In this document: piece by piece, positions 25,970 to 34,032 of the stretch
Position numbering within the stretch: position 1 is the first letter of the stretch
Layout of the letters: each line of letters starts with the position of its first letter
Assembly: GCF_040227235.1 (NCBI RefSeq)
Contig: NZ_JBELNZ010000003.1
Span: 496,001-560,000, forward strand
Source: Parafrigoribacterium_A soli
Lineage (GTDB): Bacteria > Actinomycetota > Actinomycetes > Actinomycetales > Microbacteriaceae
Length of the DNA: 64,000 nt
Direction: 5' to 3'
Notes under the pieces: model-generated
Databases searched by the model: none
The model's input: the letters and a program-made list of their open reading frames with translations, nothing else
What the model was told of the DNA's origin: nothing
Translations under genes and position numbers: made by a program

Positions 25970-27700
25970 TCAGTCGGTCGAAAGCAGTGTGCTCAGTCGC
26001 TCCACAATGAGAGCCAGGGAGACGGCACCCGGATCGGCGACACCGAGTGCCTTGTCGCCATGGGCGCGAGCGCGGCCCAGCGCGGGCATGAGGTCCTTGG
26101 TCTGCTCCGCCGCGGTTGTGGCTGCCTGGGCGGCGGCCTTCCAGGAATCGGCGAGCGAGTCTCCCGCCGTCACCCGTGCAGCGAGCGTATCGGCGAAGGG
26201 CACGAGAGCGTCGACCATGGTCTTGTCGCCCACCTCCGCCTTGCCGTAGGCGGTGACGGCCTGGCGCGCGGCGGCCACACCCGCGACGACCGACTGCGGT
26301 GTGACCGCCTGCGTGTCTCCGAGTGCGGTGCCCACGGCCTGCAGCATGGCTCCCCACAGAGCACCGGATGTGCCGCCACCGTGGTCGGACCACGAACTGC
26401 CCGCGCTGCGCAGCAGCGTTTCGGCTCCGGCGCTGCGGTCGCGCAGTTCCGTTGCCGTGCGGGCCGCGGCGGTGGCACCGCGCTGCATTCCGATGCCGTG
26501 ATCACCGTCTCCGGCGATAGAGTCGAGGCGCCCGAGCTCTTCGGCGTGCTCGTCGATGACCTCGCGCACGGCGACCAGTGCCGCCGCGATACTGAAGGCC
26601 GCGTTCCGGGACTCCTCGGATGCCTCGGGTACTTCCTGCTCGACCTCGAGCTGTCCGGAATCGGCCACGTGCTCGAGCCCAGAGACGTCGACCGCTCCCG
26701 TGCGGAAGCCGGGGGTGTCGGCTGGCGCGCTCCACATCTGCTCGAGCTCATCGTCGAGCCAGAGGAGGGTCAGCGAAGCGCCGGCCATGTCGAAGCTCGT
26801 GCAGAACTCGCCCACTTGCGGGTCGACCAGCGTCAGGCCCGCCTCTTCCAGGAGGTCCGCCACGCGAGTGAAGACCACGTAGAGTTCCTCGTTCTTGACC
26901 GAGCCGAGGCCGTTGAGGATGGGCACGACGCGCGCGCCCTGCCTGGCCACGCCATCCGGAATCTCGTGCTCGGCGAGCAGGTGCTCGACGAAGAGTTCGG
27001 CGAGCCCGTCGGCGCTGGGGATGTCGACTTCGTCGATGCCGGGTTCGCCGTGGATGCCGAGGCCGATTGCCATGCGGCCCTCCGGCACCGTGAACAGCGG
27101 CTGGTCTGCGCCGGGGAGGGTGCAACCCGTGAACGCGACGCCCATGGAGCGGGTGCGTTCGTTCGCCAGAATGGCAAGGCGCTCGACGTCGTCGAGGTCG
27201 TGTCCCGCGGCGGCGGCCGCACCCGCGACCTTGAAGACGGTGAGGTCGCCGGCGATTCCACGGCGCTTGTGCTTCTCCTCGGGCTTCGCGCTGAAGATGT
27301 CGTCGGTGACGAGCACGGTGCGGCAGTCGATGCCGTCGGCGCGCACCGCATCCTGTGCGGCGTTGAAATGCATCACGTCGCCGGCGTAGTTGCCGTAGCT
27401 CAGCAGCACGCCGCGGCCCTGCTCGCTCGCGCGCACGACCGACTCCACCTGGTGCGCCGAGGGCGAGGCGAAGAGGTTGCCCATCGCTGCGCCGTGGGCG
27501 AGCCCGGGACCGACCAGGCCCCCGAAGGCCGGGTAATGACCCGAACCGCCGCCGATCACGACGGCCGCCTCGGGCTCCGCGCTCTTCGTCGAACGGGAAA
27601 CTCCACCGTAGACGCCGCGCACCCAGCGGCCGTTGGCTCTCACGAAGCCGGCCACCATGTCATCGGCGAACGCGGCGGGCTCGTTCCATAGTCGGGTCAT
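25970..27700 (-). CDS. fused DhaK-DhaL dihydroxyacetone/erythrulose kinase
   Basis: A 576-residue two-domain kinase. The DhaK part (residues about 1-330) has GGGSGHYPAFGGLVGPGLAHGAAMGNLFASP and His217 in GLGIHGEPG, the residue that binds the keto substrate covalently. The DhaL part (about 370-576) binds ATP through GDGDHGIGMQRG and GTSGALWG. The fusion indicates an ATP-dependent rather than PTS-dependent enzyme. ATG 27700 is chosen because AGAGGAG precedes it; the frame extends upstream through the operator. With the RpiB-like neighbour, an erythrulose kinase role (LerK/DerK type) is the leading inference; dihydroxyacetone is the alternative. Confidence 0.9.
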   Translation of the reverse strand: MTRLWNEPAAFADDMVAGFVRANGRWVRGVYGGVSRSTKSAEPEAAVVIGGGSGHYPAFGGLVGPGLAHGAAMGNLFASPSAHQVESVVRASEQGRGVLLSYGNYAGDVMHFNAAQDAVRADGIDCRTVLVTDDIFSAKPEEKHKRRGIAGDLTVFKVAGAAAAAGHDLDDVERLAILANERTRSMGVAFTGCTLPGADQPLFTVPEGRMAIGLGIHGEPGIDEVDIPSADGLAELFVEHLLAEHEIPDGVARQGARVVPILNGLGSVKNEELYVVFTRVADLLEEAGLTLVDPQVGEFCTSFDMAGASLTLLWLDDELEQMWSAPADTPGFRTGAVDVSGLEHVADSGQLEVEQEVPEASEESRNAAFSIAAALVAVREVIDEHAEELGRLDSIAGDGDHGIGMQRGATAAARTATELRDRSAGAETLLRSAGSSWSDHGGGTSGALWGAMLQAVGTALGDTQAVTPQSVVAGVAAARQAVTAYGKAEVGDKTMVDALVPFADTLAARVTAGDSLADSWKAAAQAATTAAEQTKDLMPALGRARAHGDKALGVADPGAVSLALIVERLSTLLSTD

Positions 27701-27733
27701 CCGCTCACTCCTCTGATTGAAGGCATCGCTATT

Positions 27734-27748
27734 CGTATAGGATATTGG
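27734..27748 (-). promoter_or_regulatory. operator copy upstream of the DhaK-DhaL gene
   Basis: CGTATAGGATATTGG on the plus strand matches 13 of 15 bases of the palindrome at 19385-19399. It lies 34 bp upstream of the kinase start. Confidence 0.6.
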
Positions 27749-27783
27749 ATTCTGGCGAGCTTCGCACCCTCGATTGTTACCGT

Positions 27784-27804
27784 CACGGCCCGGCGACGGC
27801 CGTG
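27784..27804 (-). terminator. small hairpin downstream of the ChaB-like gene
   Basis: CACGGCC (27784-27790) and GGCCGTG (27798-27804) are perfect arms around a 7-nt loop, 55 bp beyond the stop of the ChaB-like gene. Weak terminator candidate. Confidence 0.35.
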
Positions 27805-27859
27805 CTCCACGAATATGCGGCACCTCGCGAGCGCGGCCTGCGTATCGGGCTGCCGCGGC

Positions 27860-28252
27860 TCACCGGGCCTTGCGGGTCTCCTTGGCGTTCGCCTTCTTGA
27901 GCGCGTCGACGAGCTCATCCTTGTTCATCGAAGAACGGCCGTGGATGTCGAGCCTCTTCGCGAGGTCCATCAGGTGATCCTTTGAGGCGTTGGCGTCCAC
28001 GCCTCCCTCCGTCTCGCCGCCGGAATTGTGTCCACCCTCCGACTTCGAGTCAGACGGGCCGGCGTGTTCCTTCTTCTCCCAGCGATCGCCGACCTTCTCA
28101 TACTCGTGCTTGAGCGCGGCAAAGGCCGTGCGGTGAGCGCGCTCGCCCTCGCCATACTCATCGACGGCGGAATCGTGCGCCTTCGACCAGATGGCCTGTG
28201 CGTGCTTCGGCGAGCGCTCGAGGGTTGACGGCATTTCCTTGGATGCTGGCAT
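27860..28252 (-). CDS. ChaB-like protein with C-terminal Rho_N (SAP-like) domain
   Basis: A 130-residue soluble protein. Residues about 1-65 (MPSTLERSPKHAQAIWSKAH, EYGEGERAHRTAFAALKHEY) match ChaB, a small protein first linked to cation transport regulation but of unclear role. After a Gly/Ser/Glu-rich linker, residues 98-130 (DHLMDLAKRLDIHGRSSMNK) resemble the Rho N-terminal nucleic-acid-binding helix-extended-loop-helix. GAAAGGAAG upstream supports ATG 28252 over the earlier codon at 28270. This architecture is common in actinobacteria and often stress-related; a DNA-binding role is inferred. Confidence 0.78.
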   Translation of the reverse strand: MPASKEMPSTLERSPKHAQAIWSKAHDSAVDEYGEGERAHRTAFAALKHEYEKVGDRWEKKEHAGPSDSKSEGGHNSGGETEGGVDANASKDHLMDLAKRLDIHGRSSMNKDELVDALKKANAKETRKAR

Positions 28253-28378
28253 GGCTTCTTCCTTTCGCAAGCGACGGATGTGTGCCTCCTTTCACGCTAC
28301 GCCGCAGCTTTCGAGGCACCGAAAACACTGCGCGAACGCTCAGGCAGCGTTTCGCCTGTGGCCCCGCCTGCCTCGGCT

Positions 28379-28897
28379 TCAGCTCTCCGTTGTCGCGACG
28401 ATCAGGTTGGCCTCCAGCGCCTCCAGAGAGGCGAGCGTGGCCTGCTGCTGGGCTGGATCGAGCGAGCCAACGGTGAGTCGCTCCAGTTCCTGCCAGATCT
28501 TCTCGAGTTCCGCGTGCAGGTGCCTGCTCGCCGGAGTTGGCTCGATCAGTGATGCTCGCGCATCCGTGGGGTCGCGGCGGCGGCGCACGAAGCCCGCACG
28601 CTCGAGCCGCTGGATGGTGCGCGTCATGGTTGCCGCATCCGAGCCGAGAACCCGCACGAGGTCGATCTGGCGCTGTTCGCCGTGGTCCCAGAGGTGCATC
28701 ATCACGAGCTCCTGGCCCACGTACAGCCCGGTCTCGCGCAGGAGGGAGCCGACGAGCATCTTGTGCAGGCGCGCCACCCGGAAGATCGCGTGGCTGATCG
28801 GGCCACCCGCCGCAGTCGTGGGCTGTTCCACGACCACACGCGACGCGGGACCGGTGTCTGAACTGCTCAGGTCTGGCCGATTCGCCGGTGGTGTCAT
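28379..28897 (-). CDS. MarR-family transcriptional regulator
   Basis: A 172-residue MarR-type winged-helix protein: helices around LHKMLVGSLLRETGLYVGQELVMMHLWDHG, the recognition region QIDLVRVLGSDAATMTRTIQRLERAG and the wing VRRRRDPTDARASL. The ATG at 28897 has GAGGAG with good spacing; an ATG seven codons earlier (28918) lacks one. It is divergent from an NAD(P)-binding/OYE gene pair across a 143-bp gap that contains a MarR-like palindrome, so it probably represses that pair and responds to an electrophile or phenolic compound. Confidence 0.9.
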   Translation of the reverse strand: MTPPANRPDLSSSDTGPASRVVVEQPTTAAGGPISHAIFRVARLHKMLVGSLLRETGLYVGQELVMMHLWDHGEQRQIDLVRVLGSDAATMTRTIQRLERAGFVRRRRDPTDARASLIEPTPASRHLHAELEKIWQELERLTVGSLDPAQQQATLASLEALEANLIVATTES

Positions 28898-29001
28898 CCG
28901 ATGCTCCTCGATCGTCATCGGCCAGTTTAAGGCCCAATTGCCCGAGCAACAACGAACTCACAAAGAACTCTCCGATGTCCGGGAATAAAGCGCTCCACTA
29001 A

Positions 29002-29021
29002 TTACTTGTCCGAACATGTAA
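29002..29021 (+). promoter_or_regulatory. MarR-type operator candidate
   Basis: TTACTTGTCCGAACATGTAA is an imperfect palindrome (15 of 16 arm positions pair, counting 7 of 8 arm matches) located 19 bp before the start of the NmrA-like gene. Size and symmetry fit a MarR dimer. Confidence 0.5.
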
Positions 29022-29040
29022 CTACGAAAGAGAGTTCACC

Positions 29041-29874
29041 ATGAAGATATTGGCAACGGGCGCCACAGGCTGGGTTGCTCACCTGGTGGTACCAGCCCTG
29101 GCGCATGCCGGACATGAGGTGCGGGCCGTCGTTCACGACGCCGGCAAGGCCGCGGTTCCCCTCGGCCTCGGCGCGTCCGAGACCGTGCAGGCAGACCTCC
29201 GCGACACTGCGAGCCTCGACTCCGCACTCGATGGTGTCGATGGCGCCTTCCTGATCACTCCGGCGTTCGCCCCGGATGCCACGGAATTGGGACTGGCGTT
29301 TATCGATGCCGCTCGGCGCGCGGGCGTGCGCAAGCTCGTCTACTCCGGGGTCTACCATCCGTCACTCGGTCTCGAGAATCACGCGAGCACGCTGCCGATC
29401 GAGGCGGCGCTCTACGCCTCCGACCTCGACTTCACGGTCCTCCAACCGGCGATGTTCCTGCAGGGACTGGACGGCGCCTGGCAACAGGCACGCAGTACGG
29501 GCGCGCTCGCGATGCCGTGGTCCAAGACCTCACGGATGACGTACGTCGACTACCGCGACGTGGCCGAGGTCGCGGCGCTGGCCTTCGGTGACGAGCGGCT
29601 CTCGCACGGCACCTTCGAGCTGGCCGCCGGCGGCATGATCGACCGGGTGCGCCTGGCCGAGCTGTTCACCGCAGCCTCCGGCATCCCGATCACCGCGGCC
29701 GACGTGCCGGTCGATGCGCTGCCGCCGAGCCTGCCCGCGGGCCTGAAAGCCATGTTCGCCGAGTACGACCGGCATGGATTCCACGGCGGCAACGCCCTCG
29801 TTCTGAGCTCGATCCTCGGGCGGGCGCCGCGCTCGATCGAGGACTACGTCACCGACCTGGTGCGAGCTGCCTGA
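29041..29874 (+). CDS. NmrA-like NAD(P)-binding oxidoreductase or sensor
   Basis: A 277-residue atypical short-chain dehydrogenase with the NAD(P) motif ATGATGWVAHLVVPAL at residues 5-20 and the segment VRKLVYSGVYHP, but no YxxxK catalytic pair in the usual position. It resembles NmrA/QOR2-like proteins, which reduce quinones or sense NADP. AAGAGAG precedes the ATG. It is followed 54 bp later by an Old Yellow Enzyme gene, so the pair may detoxify quinones or enones under control of the divergent MarR. Confidence 0.82.
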   Translation: MKILATGATGWVAHLVVPALAHAGHEVRAVVHDAGKAAVPLGLGASETVQADLRDTASLDSALDGVDGAFLITPAFAPDATELGLAFIDAARRAGVRKLVYSGVYHPSLGLENHASTLPIEAALYASDLDFTVLQPAMFLQGLDGAWQQARSTGALAMPWSKTSRMTYVDYRDVAEVAALAFGDERLSHGTFELAAGGMIDRVRLAELFTAASGIPITAADVPVDALPPSLPAGLKAMFAEYDRHGFHGGNALVLSSILGRAPRSIEDYVTDLVRAA

Positions 29875-29928
29875 CCCACCCTGCATCCGCTTGACCGCGA
29901 GCACCACCCCTACTAGAAGGAGAAACGC

Positions 29929-31032
29929 ATGACCAGCACCAACCCCACGATCGACCCAGCCGCTCTCGAACCACTGTGGCAACCGATCCAAGCCGGCGAG
30001 CTCGAACTGCCACATCGCCTCGCGATGGCACCCATGACGCGATCGCGTGCGCACGAGGACGGCACGCCGAATCAGATGGCCGCCGAGTATTACGCCCAGC
30101 GGGCGTCCATGGCGCTCATCATCACCGAGGGAACCCAGCCGTCGGAGGACGGGCAGGGCTACCTGCTCACGCCGGGAATCCACAACGACAGTCACGTCGA
30201 GGGCTGGCGCTCCGTGACGGACGCGGTGCACGAGGCCGGTGGCCGCATCGTCATCCAGCTGATGCACGTGGGGCGGGTGTCACATCCGCAGAACACTCCG
30301 CACGGGCGTCAGGCCGTTGCGCCCTCTGTCGTGACGCCCGCGACCCCGATGTTCACAGCATCCGGCATGCAGGAGATCCCCACGCCGCGCGAGCTGGCGA
30401 CGGATGAGGTGCGCGGCATCGTGCAGGAGTTCCGGCTCGCAGCCAGGGCTGCGATCGACGCCGGCGCGGACGGCGTGGAGATCCACTCCGCGAACGGATA
30501 CCTGCTGCAGCAGTTCCTCTCCAGCAACGCCAACCAGCGCACGGACGAATACGGCGGGTCCATTGCGAACCGGATTCGGCTGAGTGTGGAGGTCGCGGCC
30601 GCGGTTGCCGACGAGATCGGGGCCGGGCGCACCGGCATCCGCATCTCTCCCGGAAGCAGCCTCGGTGACATCGTCGAGAACGACGTGCACGAACTCTACG
30701 GCGCGCTGGTGTCGGCGCTCGCGCCGCTGAACCTCGCCTACCTGCACATCGCCGCGGGTGACGACGTGCTGCTGCGCGAACTGCGCGAGCTCTGGCCGAA
30801 CACGCTCTTACTCAACCGCCCGGGCAGCAGCATCGGGGCGCGGGTGCACGACATCGAAAGTGGGCTTGCGGATGTCGCCACGGTCGGCAGCCTGGTGCTC
30901 GCCAACCCGGACCTGGTCGCGCGGCTGAAGGCCGGTGCGTCCCTCAATGAGCCGGACCGAGCAACCTTCTACGGCGGTGACGAGCGCGGTTACCTCGACT
31001 ACCCGACGCTCGAGCTCGCTACGGTCGAGTAG
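29929..31032 (+). CDS. Old Yellow Enzyme-family alkene reductase
   Basis: A 367-residue FMN-dependent ene-reductase of the NemA/OYE class. Recognised residues: Thr37 in MAPMTRSRA, His186 and Asn189 in EIHSANGY (substrate carbonyl binding), Tyr191 as proton donor, and QRTDEYGGS. It reduces activated C=C bonds or nitro groups with NADPH in the cytoplasm. GAAGGAGAAA gives a good ribosome-binding site. It ends just before a strong terminator hairpin. Confidence 0.93.
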   Translation: MTSTNPTIDPAALEPLWQPIQAGELELPHRLAMAPMTRSRAHEDGTPNQMAAEYYAQRASMALIITEGTQPSEDGQGYLLTPGIHNDSHVEGWRSVTDAVHEAGGRIVIQLMHVGRVSHPQNTPHGRQAVAPSVVTPATPMFTASGMQEIPTPRELATDEVRGIVQEFRLAARAAIDAGADGVEIHSANGYLLQQFLSSNANQRTDEYGGSIANRIRLSVEVAAAVADEIGAGRTGIRISPGSSLGDIVENDVHELYGALVSALAPLNLAYLHIAAGDDVLLRELRELWPNTLLLNRPGSSIGARVHDIESGLADVATVGSLVLANPDLVARLKAGASLNEPDRATFYGGDERGYLDYPTLELATVE

Positions 31033-31039
31033 CGAGTGC

Positions 31040-31072
31040 ATGTGGGCGCGGTCCACGTGGCCGCGCCCACAT
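31040..31072 (+). terminator. strong hairpin terminator after the ene-reductase gene
   Basis: ATGTGGGCGCGG (31040-31051) and CCGCGCCCACAT (31061-31072) are perfect 12-bp arms around a 9-nt loop, 7 bp after the stop. No T-run follows. Confidence 0.75.
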
Positions 31073-31142
31073 CGCGGCGGTGCCGGGGTCCGCGGGTCAT
31101 CCGCTCGCTGGTGCAGGAATACTGGAGGTGGAGGCGTACATC

Positions 31143-31790
31143 ATGTTCAAGGATCGGGTGGATGCGGGCAAGCGGCTCGCGGAATCCGTTCGCGACCTGC
31201 GCGGGCCCGACACCGTAGTACTGGGCCTTCCCCGAGGCGGAGTGCCGGTCGCGCGCGAAGTCGCCCGCGTGCTCGAAGCGCCACTGGACGTGATTGTGGT
31301 GCGCAAACTCGGCAGCGCACGACATCCGGAATACGCGGTCGGCGCGATCGGGGAGGATGGGGTGCGCATCATCGATCCGGCTGCGGTGCGAATGATGGGT
31401 GTGAGTGAAGCGGAACTCGCCGAGGTGGAGGCGCGCGAGAGAACGGAGCTCGCGAGGCGAACGGAGCAGTTCAGATCCGGCGGCCACCGCCTCGATCTCA
31501 CGGGCAAGCGCGCCATCCTCGTCGATGACGGCGTCGCCACAGGGTCCACTGCTATCGCCGCATGTCGCGTCGCCAGACAACTCGGCGCTCGCGAGGTGGT
31601 GGTGGCCGTTCCCGTTGCCCCGCCGGACTGGAAGGCCCGCTTTGAGGGTGAGGCAGACCGCCTCATTGCGCTGGAGACCCCTGAGCGGTTCTTTGCCGTC
31701 GGCCAGTGGTACGAGAAGTTCGAACAGACCACGGATGCCGAGGTGGTCGCCTGCCTGCGCGATCATCCATACACAATGTTTGCGCGTTAA
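31143..31790 (+). CDS. phosphoribosyltransferase-domain protein
   Basis: A 215-residue protein of the stand-alone type I phosphoribosyltransferase group. The PRPP-binding loop ILVDDGVATGSTA lies near residue 125 and LGLPRGGVPVAREVA near residue 30. Such proteins are often annotated only as phosphoribosyltransferase and occur with stress functions; the base substrate is unknown. ATG 31143 follows GGAGG with about 9-nt spacing, although a GTG 15 bp earlier is possible. It stands alone behind a terminator. Confidence 0.88.
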   Translation: MFKDRVDAGKRLAESVRDLRGPDTVVLGLPRGGVPVAREVARVLEAPLDVIVVRKLGSARHPEYAVGAIGEDGVRIIDPAAVRMMGVSEAELAEVEARERTELARRTEQFRSGGHRLDLTGKRAILVDDGVATGSTAIAACRVARQLGAREVVVAVPVAPPDWKARFEGEADRLIALETPERFFAVGQWYEKFEQTTDAEVVACLRDHPYTMFAR

Positions 31791-32126
31791 CCCGAGGCCC
31801 GGCGAGTGTCGGTGCGCGGCACAGTCTGACTACCGTGCGCTGCCCACATCGTGGTCAAACGCTTACCGGCATGTGGGGTCATCTCTCGAAGCGTTCAGCT
31901 AGGTCGGCGATCCGATGCGAACGGTCTTCTGGTCGCATTCGGTCGGGCCGAGTGCCGCGCCGTCCTGGGCGAAGCGTGCATCGATCGGCAGTGCTCGCAG
32001 GTCCCGAGCATCGCGCACCTCGCCCCCGATCCCCTGCAGGAGTTCATAACCCTATGCGGATGCATGCATTCTGAATTTGGATCGGGTATTGCCGACCGTG
32101 AAGCGATGCTCGCCAGTGGGAACGGG
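31791..32126. other. gene-poor stretch with an interrupted minus-strand frame
   Basis: No complete gene is supported here. On the minus strand, in the same frame as the small gene that ends at 32127, a peptide of coding appearance (GYELLQGIGGEVRDARDLRA and so on, stop at 31899-31901) is separated from its upstream continuation by an in-frame TAG at 32052-32054. This may be a decayed gene or chance. Confidence 0.3.
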
Positions 32127-32303
32127 TCACGCGCGGTACTCGTCCGGCCGCTGAGGGGGTGGCTGCGATGGCAGCAGAGGCGCGTTTCCCTTGGAGGATG
32201 CTCCAATTGCCGTCAAGCCAATTTGCAGAATAAACGACAAGCCGCGGCCTAGTGCTGCGAGCACAGTGAGAATCAGAGGTCGATGGTGTGGTGATTGGCT
32301 CAT
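32127..32303 (-). CDS. small single-pass membrane protein, 58 aa
   Basis: This short reading frame encodes MSQSPHHRPLILTVLAALGR followed by GLSFILQIGLTAIGASSKG and a Pro/Gln-rich charged tail ending QRPDEYRA. A ribosome-binding site (AAGGAAG) lies 3-9 nt before the ATG at 32303. Residues about 9-34 form one membrane helix, giving a short N-terminus and a tail of about 24 residues. I do not recognise the family. The composition and start site make it more credible than a chance frame, but no partner gene is adjacent; the tRNA-Gly gene lies further upstream on the same strand. Confidence 0.5.
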   Translation of the reverse strand: MSQSPHHRPLILTVLAALGRGLSFILQIGLTAIGASSKGNAPLLPSQPPPQRPDEYRA

Positions 32304-32616
32304 GGGCTTCCTTGCCTACTCGGCACTCGGAGTTTACGCCCGGCGCTCAAACGTCGGCCGAGTAGCTTGCCGGACTCACCTGGAAAGCCTCTTAAAGAAT
32401 CACCGATCTAAACCGCGTGAAGAGGCCCAGGCGTATCCACGGATTACCGCACTGCCTGAGCCATGCACTTGAACACTAGGCCGGAGTCCCAGGCCGAGCG
32501 AATCCTAAAACTGTCCGCCCCATATGACGCCTGCGATTCAGTCCGCTAGGTGCCGATGAAATGAGACGGGTGCCACTTGAGTTGAGAACCCACATCGCGC
32601 CCGAGATCGGAGGGAA

Positions 32617-32690
32617 TGGAGCGAGTGACGGGAATCGAACCCGCGCTACCAGCTTGGGAAGCTGGAGTTCTACCATTGAACTACACTCGC
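32617..32690 (-). tRNA. tRNA-Gly (anticodon CCC)
   Basis: On the minus strand the acceptor stem GCGAGTG pairs with CACTCGC, the D arm reads TAGTTCAATGGTAGAAC, the anticodon stem-loop is CCAGC-TTCCCAA-GCTGG (anticodon CCC at 32656-32658), and the T arm is CGGGTTCGATTCCCG. Discriminator T and an encoded CCA follow (32617-32619). It reads GGG codons. It is divergent from dcd, an arrangement common in actinobacteria. Confidence 0.97.
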
Positions 32691-32760
32691 GCGATTGGCC
32701 ATCCGACGAGCTGGACGACCGCGGCCCATACTAGCAAGCGCGCTCGGCTAGTCTCTTGTC

Positions 32761-33360
32761 ATGCTGCTATCGGACCGGGATATCAAGGCGGAACTCGACT
32801 CAGGGCGCATCGGACTCGACCCCTATGAGCCATCGATGATCCAGCCGTCGAGCATCGACGTGCGGCTCGACCGCTTCTTCCGGCTGTTCGACAACCACAA
32901 GTATCCGTTCATCGACCCGGCCGAGGACCAGCCTGAGCTCACCCGCCTCGTCGAGACCGACCCCGAGCAGTCGTTCATTCTGCACCCTGGCGAGTTCGTG
33001 CTCGGTTCCACCTACGAGGCGGTGACGCTTCCGGATGACGTGGCCGCCCGCCTCGAAGGCAAGAGTTCCCTGGGTCGCCTGGGCCTCCTTACCCATTCCA
33101 CCGCCGGCTTCGTCGACCCCGGTTTCTCGGGCCACGTCACGCTCGAGCTCAGCAACGTCGCCACCCTGCCGATCAAGCTGTGGCCCGGGATGAAGATCGG
33201 GCAGCTGTGCTTCTTCCGGCTCACCTCGGCGGCCGAGAAGCCGTACGGCTCGGCGGAGTACAAGTCGCGCTACCAGAACCAGCGCGGCCCGACGGCATCG
33301 CGGTCGTTCCAGAACTTCTACCGCACGATACTCAGTCGCGACGAGAGCCAGCTCGACTGA
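32761..33360 (+). CDS. dcd: dCTP deaminase, probably dUMP-forming
   Basis: A 199-residue trimeric dUTPase-fold enzyme. Motifs: PSSIDVRLDRFFRLF (residues 29-43), EGKSSLGRLGL (99-109), HSTAGFVDPGFSGHVTLELSN (112-132) with catalytic Glu129. The HSTAGFVDPGF form, rather than TAHRIDPGW of E. coli, matches the M. tuberculosis-type enzyme that converts dCTP straight to dUMP; this is known of the family, not proved here. The start codon lies 6 nt after TAGTCT, so translation may be leaderless. Confidence 0.95.
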   Translation: MLLSDRDIKAELDSGRIGLDPYEPSMIQPSSIDVRLDRFFRLFDNHKYPFIDPAEDQPELTRLVETDPEQSFILHPGEFVLGSTYEAVTLPDDVAARLEGKSSLGRLGLLTHSTAGFVDPGFSGHVTLELSNVATLPIKLWPGMKIGQLCFFRLTSAAEKPYGSAEYKSRYQNQRGPTASRSFQNFYRTILSRDESQLD

Positions 33361-33386
33361 CGCGCCACCCCTGGTTGCGAGGGACG

Positions 33387-33407
33387 CTTCGACAAGCTCA
33401 GCGACCG
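33387..33407. repeat. dispersed repeat, single arm (CTTCGACAAGCTCAGCGACCG)
   Basis: This copy shares 19-20 bases with the right arm of the inverted repeat at 46222-46292. It forms the last codons and stop of idi. Repeats of this type are widespread in high-GC actinobacteria, to my recollection. Confidence 0.7.
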
Positions 33408-33925
33408 AAGGCACCTGAGGCCAGTTGCAGCACGAGCCAGGGGCTGAATGCGAACGGTGCAGCGGCGACGGCGGTGCGCAGCGACTCGGGCGCGACCCAG
33501 CGCCATTCGGCCACCTCGTGGGGGTTCGCGGCCACGGCATCCGTCGTCACCGTGCTGAACACGGGGCACACCTCGTTCTCGACGATGCCCGAGGCGTCCA
33601 CGGCTCGGTAACGGAAGTCGGGCAGCATCGGCTCGAGCGTGCCGATCTCGAGGCCGAGCTCGTACCTTCCTCGCCGGGCGATCGCATCGGTCATGGACTC
33701 CCCGGGGGCCGGATGGCCGCAGAAGGAGTTCGTCCACACGCCCGGCCAGGTGAGTTTGCTGAGGGCGCGCCGGGTGACGAGCACCTCGCCGGCCGCGTTG
33801 TAGACATGGCAGGAGAACGCCAGGTGCAGAGCCGTGTCCGTGGTGTGCACGAGGGCCTTATCGGCCGTGCCGATGTCGTTGCCCAGCTGGTCGACGAGTA
33901 CGACGCGCTCGGTGCTGCTGCTCAT
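33398..33925 (-). CDS. idi: isopentenyl-diphosphate delta-isomerase, type I
   Basis: A 175-residue Nudix-fold Idi that interconverts IPP and DMAPP for isoprenoid synthesis. Catalytic Cys69 is in SFCGHPAPGES and the acidic residues in GIVENEVCPVF (Glu116, Glu118); TWPGVWTNS and the metal-binding histidines (LHLAFSCHVY) are present. Length is near the E. coli enzyme (182). The stop codon and the final Gly-Arg come from a dispersed repeat, so the natural C-terminus may have been replaced. It is a single gene convergent with dcd. Confidence 0.95.
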   Translation of the reverse strand: MSSSTERVVLVDQLGNDIGTADKALVHTTDTALHLAFSCHVYNAAGEVLVTRRALSKLTWPGVWTNSFCGHPAPGESMTDAIARRGRYELGLEIGTLEPMLPDFRYRAVDASGIVENEVCPVFSTVTTDAVAANPHEVAEWRWVAPESLRTAVAAAPFAFSPWLVLQLASGAFGR

Positions 33926-34032
33926 GCCTGTCCGTTACTGGAAGAGGGAGGGTGCGGGCGAAACCGACACCGGTGCGACGAAAGCCGCCTCACCAGCCTA
34001 ACTTGCGCGCGCGTCGCAGGCTGGGGGAACGG

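Noticed and set aside
32617..32690. tRNA-Gly as integration site for the gene-poor region 31791-32616
   Set aside because: No second copy of the tRNA 3' end and no integrase gene are present in the window.
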